Shown here: positions 51,902 to 59,820 of the stretch, piece by piece | Layout of the letters: each line of letters begins with the position of its first letter | How positions within the stretch are numbered: position 1 is the first letter of the stretch | Program-made: the position numbers and the translations under genes | Notes under the pieces: model-generated | What the model saw: only the letters and a program-made list of their open reading frames with translations | What the model was told of the DNA's origin: nothing | Databases searched by the model: none | Source: CAADGY01 sp900696665 | GTDB taxonomy: Bacteria; Acidobacteriota; Terriglobia; Bryobacterales; Bryobacteraceae | DNA: 64,000 nt | Reading direction: 5' to 3' | Assembly (NCBI GenBank): GCA_035063885.1 | Contig: JAPSFM010000002.1 | Location: 94,844-158,843, forward strand

Positions 51902-54900
51902 TCACCACACAAGGCGCAGTGCAAATTGTACCGTTCGGGGCTTTGACACCTCCCCCGACACAACCCCGAAAGCCGTGCTGCTTGGAGTCGTATTGGGCAC
52001 ATTGTACATGACGTGATTGAACGCGTTGATAAACTCGGTGCGGAAGTGTAGTGCGGCGCGTTCAGTAACAGGGAAAGCCTTCACCAGCGATAAATCCCAG
52101 TTGTTCATGCTGTCGCCCCGGATGCCGGAAAAACGTGAGGGTAGCGTGCGGAGATTAGAACCCAATTGCCGGCGGCTGTCGGTCTCGAAGCCAGCCGCGG
52201 TGTTGAACCAGCGCGTGCGGCTGCGTTCTCCGCTGGAGAGCGGTATGTCAGCAAGATCGCCTGTGAAGATGGCATTGCCGAAGCCCAGCGCGGGGCCGCT
52301 TTGGTACTGAAATATGTTGGCCACCTGCCAGCCGCCAAGCACTCCATTCAGCACTCCGGGCCATTGGGAACCCCAACGGCGCCCGCGGCCGAAGGGCAGC
52401 TCATACACACCAGTCACTACGACGCGGTGCGGTCTGTCCTGATCGGAAATGACCCTCTCCGGCATAGGGTCCGTGTCGTTCAAGTATCCGATGGCCTCCA
52501 TAAACTTCGCCCATGTCCAGGACACGTTGACGGTGTAGCCCGCGGCAAAGCGTTTCTCGAACCGTGTCTGCATCGAGTGATACCAGGAGTAACCTTGTTG
52601 GATATCGCGGCTCACGCCGGTGAAGTGGGGGTAGGGCCGCAGCAGTTGGCCACGTGTCGTATTGGTTCCGGATAGCCCGGTGCCCGGAAGAAGGGGGTAA
52701 AAGGGATTCGGAACCGCGGCGCTAAGGTAATCGATGGCCGGCTGGTCCCGCACGGGGGACGTACTGAGATACTCACGGGGTATGGGGTTGGCTTGGCGGC
52801 TGATACGTAGCTTGGTCCCGCGGTTTCCAACATAGGCGACTTCGAGCACTGCGTTCTGGAACAACTCGCGCTGTACGCTCCATTGCCAGCGCTGCATATA
52901 CGGATTCACGAGTTCCTCGTTGTAGAAGGTCACCGACTGGCCCAGGTTCGTCGCCAGTCCCGCCGTTGTGCCGTCGGCGTGCTGAAAGCCGTTAGGAAAA
53001 GGATTGGCGATGCTGGCGATGTAGGTCTGGCCGTTATCCAAACTGGAGACCAGGGATGTGGTCCGGCTGAATCCGGTCTGGTTGAAGCTCAGGCGTGAAG
53101 TTCCCAACTGATCGTAGAAGACGCCGTATCCGCCGCGAAGGACGGTGCGCGCATCCAGCGAAAAAGCGATGCCGATACGGGGAGCGAAGTTGTTGCGGTC
53201 GCGACTTGTCAGGTGCCGCGACCGTCCGTTGACGCCGGGAAAGGTCAGGCCGCCCAGAACGCGAAAATTTTCTACGGGCACTTCCGGTATCGGCCTGGCC
53301 TGGTAGTTGGTACGCGCAGCGGCTTCGATCGGACTGGCCGCGGAAAAGTCGAATCCCCCCACGCTACGGTTGAAGCGCTCCGTCAGCGGTCCTGGCATCT
53401 CATAGCGCAACCCCAGGGAAAGCGTGAGGCGGGGGGTGAGCTTCCAATCATCTTGCACAAAAAGTCCCAGTTCGGTGTTCTGATACGCGTAAGAATCATT
53501 GCTGACAATGTTCCCGCCCGTGGGAATGCCCAGGAGGAAGTTGGCCAAACCGCCGCCTTTAGGCGACGCCGCGGAGCTATCCAGCGGGCCATTGCTGAAG
53601 CTGGTTCCGAAGTCGAGTTGACCCGAAGACTGCCCAAGCTGGTAGGTGTTCTCGCGATAAACGCGATATTCCGCTCCATAGCGCAACATGTGACTGCGCA
53701 CTACCTGCGTTAGAGTAGCCCCTGCCGTATGGGCGTCGTCGGCGCGGTTGGTAAGCGTCTGGTTTCCAAACGGCGCGTAACCGGAAATGTTCAGGTAGGG
53801 CAACTTGACGGATCTTGCCGGCCCCTGTCCGACTTCTGCTATGAAAGCTGGCGCGAATCCCAGAGAGGCCAGGTCGAACTTGTCCTGCAAGGGAATGTTC
53901 TGCTCGATGAATCGGGCGTATCCGTAGCGCACATTGAGAAGCAGCGCAGGGCTGAAGGTGAGGACATCGTCCAGAGCAATGCCCCGCATATACCTGTGAA
54001 ATAGAGCTCCCTGAGCTTCCTGGAAACGCGTATCGTACTGCTGGTCGCGCTTCCCCAGATTGCCGCGGACGAAGAACCGGTGGCGGTCGTTGATGTTGTG
54101 ATCCACGCGAAATAACTGGCTACCATAATTCACGCTTTCGGGCCCGGGGTCGGTGTAGTTGAGAGAGCCGTCGATTGTGCCGCGCACATTGGGGCTATAC
54201 CAGAGTTGCGCAAGCTTCTGCGAAATCGGATGAATACGGCTGGCGGGCAGTATGTTTCCTGGAAAGGGGCTGCGCTGAAACCGGTTGTTTGCCGCCGGCC
54301 TTGTGGTCATCGGATCGTAAATCTGGTACTGCGGACCGATCTGAAGCAACGCGGAGAAGTCCCCTGCTCTTTCGGCGGCGGTGGGCACCGTGTTCGAATA
54401 CGTGCCGCGCTGCTGACGGCTGCGTGAGTCTTCGTAACCGAACATCCAAAAGGTGCGATTTCTGCCGTCGTACAGTCTAGGGATGTAAACTGGGCCGGTG
54501 CCATTTATGCCCCACCGGTTGAAGCGGAGCGGCGGCTTCTCCTGCCCTGACATATTGGAGAAGAACCGGTTGGCGTTGAGCACATCGTTCTGAAGAAACT
54601 CGTACGCTGAGCCATGCAACTGGTTAGTCCCGGATTTCAAGGTCACGTTGACCACGCTTCCAGGAGTGAAGCCCTGGCTTGCATCAAACGAAGCCGTCTG
54701 GATTCGAAACTCTTCCACAACGTCCACCGGCGGTACGTAGGCAACGGTGCTGCGCGCGGTGTTGGCCACACCGTCGAGGGTAATGTCGTTGTTGGAGGAG
54801 CGAGTGCCGCTGGTGGCGAACGCCGATGAGCCGTTTACCGAGGAAGGATCGGTAGAGGACGATCCGGCAAAATTCAGTACGCCGGGAACGGTGTTGGCCA

Positions 54901-55348
54901 GCAGCATCGGGTTGCCCTCCCGAAGGGGCAACTCTGAAATGCGCCGGGTGTCGATCACCTGTCCCATAGAGGCGCTCGCCTGTTCCAGCAAGGGGGCCGT
55001 GGCTTCGACCACGACCCTCTCCGTAACGCTCCCAGGTTGGAGTGTGACGTCGATGGTCACGCGGTCACCGATGCGGATGGGGATCCCTTCTCGCACAAAT
55101 TCGCGAAAACCTTCATGGGTTACCGTTAGCGTGTATGTACCGGGGACCAAATAGGTCAACAGGAAATCACCAGTCTGATTCGTCCGGGCGGTACTCGTGA
55201 CGTTGGTGCCCACATTCGTCACGCGCACCTCTGCTCCTGGAATTACGGCCTGCGAAGAGTCCTGAACGCGGCCGACGACTTGTCCGCGCGTGTCCTGGGC
55301 TACGAGAGGCGTGGCGAGAAAGAGAATGAGTATTGTGGCTGTCTTCAT
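51902..55348 (-). CDS. Oar-type TonB-dependent receptor with carboxypeptidase-regulatory domain
   Basis: Outer-membrane receptor (1148 aa from ATG 55348; a GTG at 55384 is an alternative). Signal peptide MKTATILILFLATPLVAQ, regulatory-like beta-sandwich (about 22-105: GRVQDSSQAVIPGAEVRV ... TYTLTVTHEGFREFV), plug (about 130-240: ISELPLREGNPMLLANTVPG, NNDITLDGVANT) and a long barrel ending in VQFALRLVW. It has the same architecture as the receptor ending at 38890, but the sequences differ along most of their length. Its DUF1080 partner starts 4 bases downstream. The ligand is probably a carbohydrate-type compound, by association only. Confidence 0.92.
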   Translation of the reverse strand: MKTATILILFLATPLVAQDTRGQVVGRVQDSSQAVIPGAEVRVTNVGTNVTSTARTNQTGDFLLTYLVPGTYTLTVTHEGFREFVREGIPIRIGDRVTIDVTLQPGSVTERVVVEATAPLLEQASASMGQVIDTRRISELPLREGNPMLLANTVPGVLNFAGSSSTDPSSVNGSSAFATSGTRSSNNDITLDGVANTARSTVAYVPPVDVVEEFRIQTASFDASQGFTPGSVVNVTLKSGTNQLHGSAYEFLQNDVLNANRFFSNMSGQEKPPLRFNRWGINGTGPVYIPRLYDGRNRTFWMFGYEDSRSRQQRGTYSNTVPTAAERAGDFSALLQIGPQYQIYDPMTTRPAANNRFQRSPFPGNILPASRIHPISQKLAQLWYSPNVRGTIDGSLNYTDPGPESVNYGSQLFRVDHNINDRHRFFVRGNLGKRDQQYDTRFQEAQGALFHRYMRGIALDDVLTFSPALLLNVRYGYARFIEQNIPLQDKFDLASLGFAPAFIAEVGQGPARSVKLPYLNISGYAPFGNQTLTNRADDAHTAGATLTQVVRSHMLRYGAEYRVYRENTYQLGQSSGQLDFGTSFSNGPLDSSAASPKGGGLANFLLGIPTGGNIVSNDSYAYQNTELGLFVQDDWKLTPRLTLSLGLRYEMPGPLTERFNRSVGGFDFSAASPIEAAARTNYQARPIPEVPVENFRVLGGLTFPGVNGRSRHLTSRDRNNFAPRIGIAFSLDARTVLRGGYGVFYDQLGTSRLSFNQTGFSRTTSLVSSLDNGQTYIASIANPFPNGFQHADGTTAGLATNLGQSVTFYNEELVNPYMQRWQWSVQRELFQNAVLEVAYVGNRGTKLRISRQANPIPREYLSTSPVRDQPAIDYLSAAVPNPFYPLLPGTGLSGTNTTRGQLLRPYPHFTGVSRDIQQGYSWYHSMQTRFEKRFAAGYTVNVSWTWAKFMEAIGYLNDTDPMPERVISDQDRPHRVVVTGVYELPFGRGRRWGSQWPGVLNGVLGGWQVANIFQYQSGPALGFGNAIFTGDLADIPLSSGERSRTRWFNTAAGFETDSRRQLGSNLRTLPSRFSGIRGDSMNNWDLSLVKAFPVTERAALHFRTEFINAFNHVMYNVPNTTPSSTAFGVVSGEVSKPRTVQFALRLVW

Positions 55349-55684
55349 CAAAACTAAAACCCATTTGAGATGTGTTATACGCACTCATAAGGAGCGCGAT
55401 ATCCGCGGTGGAGCGTTCCAAATATGATATTCATAGATCCGGAAAGTGTAAAGTTCTTTCTTCGAATTTTTTCGGATTCTTCTCAATTCCTCTGTTATTT
55501 TCTCAACGCCGCCAGTGATACACCGCGAAAGCCGCCGGCCGGTAATCCCAGTTGACTCCGGGCGGCACCGGCTGATGCGGCGCAATACCCGATTGGAGGC
55601 CGCCCACTTATGGCACAATCCTTTCGCTGCATAGACCTTGCCGATGATGCCCGGTGCGGGCAGTTCGATTAGACTGGTGAAAGC
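55349..55684. other. Intergenic region holding a gene relic
   Basis: This stretch of 336 bases lies between the TonB receptor start (minus) and the von Willebrand gene (plus). Positions 55380-55500 are AT-rich and probably contain the receptor promoter. About 55540-55670 is a decayed copy of part of a Gfo/Idh oxidoreductase gene, listed separately. I see no intact gene. Confidence 0.6.
55540..55670 (-). pseudogene. Relic of a Gfo/Idh/MocA oxidoreductase gene
   Basis: On the minus strand, LIELPAPGIIGKVYAAKGLC matches AIELLAQGIIGKVYMAKGLC of the intact oxidoreductase at 58451-59776. After HKW the match moves to another frame: HQPVPPGVNWD matches DQPVPPGVNWD. Aligned nucleotides run from 55551 to 55669, against 59180 to 59296 in the intact gene, a net gain of 2 bases that explains the frameshift. 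Identity is high by eye over the block. No homologous sequence is evident on either side, so this is a fragment of about 40 codons. Confidence 0.75.
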
Positions 55685-57280
55685 ATGTGCCAAGGCCGCC
55701 GCCTATTGCAATGCATGGTGGTGCTGGCGGGGTTGCACTCCACCGTGGCACAGACCCCCGCGCCCCCCACGATTCGTATCTCCGTCAGACTGGTTCAGTT
55801 GGATGCCGTCGTTACCGGTTTGGACGGGCATCCCGTAACCGGTCTCACTGCCGGAGATTTTGAAGTCCTTCAGGACGGGCGCACGCAAGACATTGTTCAT
55901 TGTTCTTACGTGCCCGTCAATGCCAGGCAGAGCAGCGAAAGCGTTTTACAACCGGAGCGTCTGAGACCGGAGCAAGTCCGGCGCACCATCGCACTGGTAG
56001 CGGACGATCTGAACCTGAGCTTCACCAGTGTAGGTTGGGTTCGCGAAGCGTTGCGGCGATTCGTGGATGAGCAGATGCAGCCGGGAGACCTAGTGGCCAT
56101 TCTCCGCACGTCGGGAGCCATGGGAGCGCTGTAGCAGTTCACGTCCGATAAACGGCAGTTGCACGCCGCCATCAGCCAGCTTCAGTGGAAGATGCGGCTC
56201 GGCTTTCCGATCGAGTTTCCCAAGGAACTGCCGGAGGAATTCACCCCAGAGGGGATTTCGGAAGAAACCGAAACCCCGCCGCAGAGCTTCGGTACGATGG
56301 GCGCTTTGAACTACATCGTTCGAGGCCTTAAAGATATACCCGGACGCAAGCTGATCATCCTCTTCTCCGACGGGTTGTCGCTTGGCAGGCGAGACACGTT
56401 AGCCCGCGAGTTGCGGCAAAGGTTCAGCGACATGGCGGGCAGGGCTTCGGCGGTGGTTTATACCATCTACGCCGCTGGTGTGCAGGCGCCGCCGAGCGAC
56501 CCAGCCGCGTACGACCCGCTCCGTGCTCCCATGTTGAGCGACTCTGCTCCCACGATGAGGAACCTGGCAGCCGTTTCCGAACAGACGGGCGGGCGGCATT
56601 TCGCTTACAACGACCTTCCCGCCGAGGTCTCGACAATTCTCAACCAGGAGGCGGGTTATTACCTCATCGGCTATCGTCCCGATGAATTAACCTTCCGGAA
56701 CCCGAATCGCTTCCATACACTGGAGGTGCGGGTGCGGCGCACGGGACTTACAGTCCGCTCGCGACGCGGCTTCTACGGCGTCGCTGAAGAAAATCTGCCG
56801 GCCGTGCCGGATGATCCCAAACGGCAGCTTGCGAATGTCTTGATTTCCCCGTTCATTTCAAACCCGATCGCCGTGCGTATGGAACCGCGGGTCTCGTACT
56901 CTCCGAAGATCGGCCAGTACGTTTCCTGCACGTTGTACCTTGACGCGAGGCCCCTGCCCTTCTCCCAGGATGCGGAGGGCTGGATGAATGGAGCGATCGA
57001 AGTTCTGCTGGCCACTTTCGGCGCGAACGGAGAAAGAGTGGACGTCCGCGCGCATACGTTTCACGTTCGCACACGCGGAAGAACTTATCGGCACGTTCTC
57101 GAAAATGGACTGACATATATAATTACCCTGCCGGTCAAGAAACCGGGACCCTACCAGGTGCGGGTGGCGGTGAGGGACGTGAAGTCCGGTAACGTAGGCT
57201 CGGCCTTCGAGTTCGTCCAGATTCCTTCCGCATCTCGAAATACCGTAAAGCCAATCACCAACGGGTTATCGCCTCAATAA
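55685..57280 (+). pseudogene. von Willebrand A domain protein interrupted by an in-frame TAG
   Basis: One reading frame of 532 codons runs from ATG 55685 to 57280, broken only by TAG at 56132-56134. Upstream are a signal peptide (LLQCMVVLAGLHSTVAQ), the acidobacterial lead-in IRISVRLVQLDAVVTG, and the start of a VWA domain (RRTIALVADDLNLSF). Immediately after the TAG the text continues naturally (QFTSDKRQLHAAISQL), then GRKLIILFSDGLSLGRRDT and the usual tail EAGYYLIGYRPDE. A CAG-to-TAG change would restore a normal ALQQFTSDKR. The two halves are otherwise well preserved, so the break is recent, a sequencing error, or suppressed. Intact homologues are secreted VWA proteins of unknown function. 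Confidence 0.82.
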
Positions 57281-57413
57281 ATATTAATAGTACTAGACCT
57301 TTTTACCTTCTTAAGATCTTGCTAGATCCATCCGCGGTGTGATAGTGTCAGACCGGTGATTGTGCTGAGTCGGTCTATCGCCACAGCTTCACATCGCTTT
57401 CCCAAGATCATTA
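57281..57413 (+). promoter_or_regulatory. AT-rich upstream region with a possible promoter
   Basis: The 133 bases before the deacetylase begin with a markedly AT-rich stretch (57281-57330). A candidate promoter is TTGCTA, a 16-base spacer and GATAGT, each box matching the sigma-70 consensus at 4 of 6 positions, ending about 65 bases before the start. This is weak evidence by itself. Confidence 0.25.
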
Positions 57414-58475
57414 ATGTTGAAGACACTTAAGCTCGCAGCTTTGCGCTGTGCTAAAAGCACCGGCGTGTTTCGCACGTCCGCCGGCGGCCGCTGGCGGCAA
57501 CGCCGCCTTCTCATTCTCTGCTACCACGGCATCTCTCTCGATGACGAGCATAAGTGGAACCCCAGGCTTTACATGCCGCCCGGCTTGTTCGAGCAACGCC
57601 TGGCGTTACTCCACAAGAACGGTTGCAACGTTTTGCCGCTCGACGAAGCAATCCTGCGAATGTATGATGGCACGCTGCCACCAATGAGTGTGACGATCAC
57701 TTTCGATGACGGTTTTCACGATTTTTATGCGAAGGCTTACCCGCTGCTCAGACGTTACGGCTATCTCGCCACCGTCTATCTTACAACCTCATATTGCGGG
57801 CGTAACTCCCCAGTATTCAACCCAGCTTGTTACTACTTACTCTGGAAAGCCCGTGGCCGTGTTCTGGATGGCTGCAATTTCGGCATTTCTTCAATGTTGG
57901 ATCTTACAACGCCGGATGGCATCGACCGCGCGCGACTTGCGTTAACCTCGTTTGTCACCAGCCACTCACTGGACGGCAATGCCAAATCCCGTCTGCTTCT
58001 GGACCTCTGCGGATCTATCGGTATCGATTACACAGAACTTACCCGCAACCGGTTGCTTCAGCTCATGTCACCCGCTGAGATTCGAGAACTTGCATCAGCC
58101 GGAGTCAATTTCCAGTTGCATACCCATCGTCACCGGGCGCCGGCAAGTCGCGACCTCTTCTTCCGGGAGATTCAAGAGAACCGCAAGCACATTCTCGATC
58201 TTACCGGCCGGAACCCGGTGCATCTTTGTTATCCGAGCAACGAGTACCGGCTCGATTTTCTTCCGTGGCTTGTCCAACTGTCGGTCTCCACGGCAACCAC
58301 TTGCGACGCAGGTCTCGCGTCCCAGCGTTCAAACACGCTTCTGCTGCCCCGGCTTGTCGATCACTGCGGATTGAGCAACATCGAGTTTGAGAGCTGGCTT
58401 TACGGCTGTGCCGAATTTCTCCCGAAACGTAAGGTAGCCGCGCGGGTATCTTACACCCGCTCCGGCACCACATAG
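57414..58475 (+). CDS. Polysaccharide deacetylase (NodB homology) family protein
   Basis: A 353-residue protein with the carbohydrate esterase 4 fold. The opening strand is LLILCYHGISLDDEHKWNP. The metal motif TFDDGFHDF has its Asp pair near residue 97, and HTHRH, near residue 238, supplies the two metal histidines. These define a competent deacetylase of N-acetylated sugars. There is no signal peptide: the N-terminus is basic (LKTLKLAALRCAKSTGVFRT), so the substrate may be a cytoplasmic lipid-linked glycan or cell-surface polysaccharide precursor. No glycan-synthesis genes are adjacent. It converges on the Gfo/Idh gene with a 25-base overlap. Confidence 0.88.
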   Translation: MLKTLKLAALRCAKSTGVFRTSAGGRWRQRRLLILCYHGISLDDEHKWNPRLYMPPGLFEQRLALLHKNGCNVLPLDEAILRMYDGTLPPMSVTITFDDGFHDFYAKAYPLLRRYGYLATVYLTTSYCGRNSPVFNPACYYLLWKARGRVLDGCNFGISSMLDLTTPDGIDRARLALTSFVTSHSLDGNAKSRLLLDLCGSIGIDYTELTRNRLLQLMSPAEIRELASAGVNFQLHTHRHRAPASRDLFFREIQENRKHILDLTGRNPVHLCYPSNEYRLDFLPWLVQLSVSTATTCDAGLASQRSNTLLLPRLVDHCGLSNIEFESWLYGCAEFLPKRKVAARVSYTRSGTT

Positions 58476-59776
58476 GGTGCGCGGTACTCACGGCTGAGGA
58501 GGCGGTTGGCGTCCGCGTCGGCGAACCTGCCCCGCGCCGGGTCAAATACCAGCTTGCGGCCCAACCGGTAGCTGATATTGGCGAGGTGGCACAACGCCGC
58601 CGCCCGCACCCCTACCTCTACCGGCGCGGTGAGGTCGTTGGCGTTACGGCTGCGAACCGCCTTTATAAATGCCCCGAAATGTGCCGTGCCGTCGTAGCCG
58701 CCCTCCGGCCCCACAGCCTTCTCTTCCATCACCTTCTCGCGTTGGCAGTTCGAGGGGGCGGAGGCTGTCGTAGCGCAGCCACGGCCTTTGAAAACGCGAA
58801 AGCCCTCCGGATCAACGGCCAGATATCCCTCGGTGCCGTAGAAAACATTGCCCACAATGTTGCCGGCGCCGGCTACATCGCTGTCCGTGCCGGTGTGCAG
58901 TCCGTGCACCTCGAAAACCATCCGCCGTTCGCCGTAATCGAAGACCGCCGATTGCACGTTGGGCGTCTCCTGGTCATCCTTGTAGACGTACTTGCCTCCG
59001 GTGGAGACTACCGATTTGGGCAGGTTGGTCTCTCCGAGTCCCCAGAGACAGATATCCACTTCATGTACACCCTGGTTCCCCAAGTCGCCATTACCTGTAT
59101 CCCAGAACCAGTGCCAGTTATATTTGAAGCGGTTCTGGCTGAAAGGGCGCATCGGCGCTGGCCCCAGAAACAGGTCCCAGTTGACTCCAGGCGGCACCGG
59201 TTGGTCCGGCGTATGCCCGATGGAGGGCCGCCACTTGTAGCACAATCCTTTCGCCATATAGACCTTGCCGATGATGCCCTGTGCGAGTAGTTCGATGGCG
59301 CGAATCTTAATCGCCGTGGTGCGGCTTTGCGATCCGACCTGCACCATCCGCTTGTATTTGCGTGCGGCATCGATCATCCGTTCGCCCTCCCACACGTTGT
59401 GGCACGCGGGCTTTTCCACGTATACGTCCTTGCCAGCCTGGCACGCCCAAATCGTACCGAGCGCGTGCCAATGATTAGGAGTGGCCATGGAAACCGCGTC
59501 GATGTCGCGGTCGTCGAAGAGCTGGCGCATGTCGGTGTAGACTTTGGGCTTGTGACCCTGCATCTTTTCCACCTGGGCAACGGCGCGCTCCTGTGCCGCC
59601 TGGTTCACATCGCAGATTGCGGCGACGCGACACTTGGCCTGTGCTCCTGCCAGGGTGATGTGGGCGCGCCCGCGCCCTCCCACGCCGATCACCGCCACGT
59701 TGACGGTATCATTGGCGCCCAGCACCGCGGCGGGCGCCAGAGTGTAAAGCATCGATCGCCTGCTAATCTTGTTCAT
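58451..59776 (-). CDS. Gfo/Idh/MocA family oxidoreductase with Tat leader
   Basis: A 441-residue NAD(P)-dependent sugar or polyol dehydrogenase. ATG 59776 (MNKISRRSMLYTLAPAAVLG) is preferred because GGAG lies about 9 bases before it. The N-terminus is a twin-arginine leader (SRRSMLY), as in many exported acidobacterial members. The Rossmann motif is VAVIGVGGRGRAH, and the conserved Lys of the family lies in VYVEKPACHN. The C-terminal domain contains NWHWFWDTGNGDLGNQGVHE, a typical substrate-domain block. The last 25 bases overlap the convergent deacetylase. A relic of a close relative lies at about 55540-55670. The sugar substrate is not predictable. Confidence 0.92.
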   Translation of the reverse strand: MNKISRRSMLYTLAPAAVLGANDTVNVAVIGVGGRGRAHITLAGAQAKCRVAAICDVNQAAQERAVAQVEKMQGHKPKVYTDMRQLFDDRDIDAVSMATPNHWHALGTIWACQAGKDVYVEKPACHNVWEGERMIDAARKYKRMVQVGSQSRTTAIKIRAIELLAQGIIGKVYMAKGLCYKWRPSIGHTPDQPVPPGVNWDLFLGPAPMRPFSQNRFKYNWHWFWDTGNGDLGNQGVHEVDICLWGLGETNLPKSVVSTGGKYVYKDDQETPNVQSAVFDYGERRMVFEVHGLHTGTDSDVAGAGNIVGNVFYGTEGYLAVDPEGFRVFKGRGCATTASAPSNCQREKVMEEKAVGPEGGYDGTAHFGAFIKAVRSRNANDLTAPVEVGVRAAALCHLANISYRLGRKLVFDPARGRFADADANRLLSREYRAPYVVPERV

Positions 59777-59820
59777 TTTCAAAATCTCCATTACTTAAAG
59801 CGCTTTTTCCTCCCGCCCGG

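Noticed and set aside
55385..55693. 102-codon minus-strand frame considered as a small gene
   Set aside because: Only its first third matches anything, and that part is a frameshifted relic of a Gfo/Idh gene. The rest is promoter-type AT-rich sequence.
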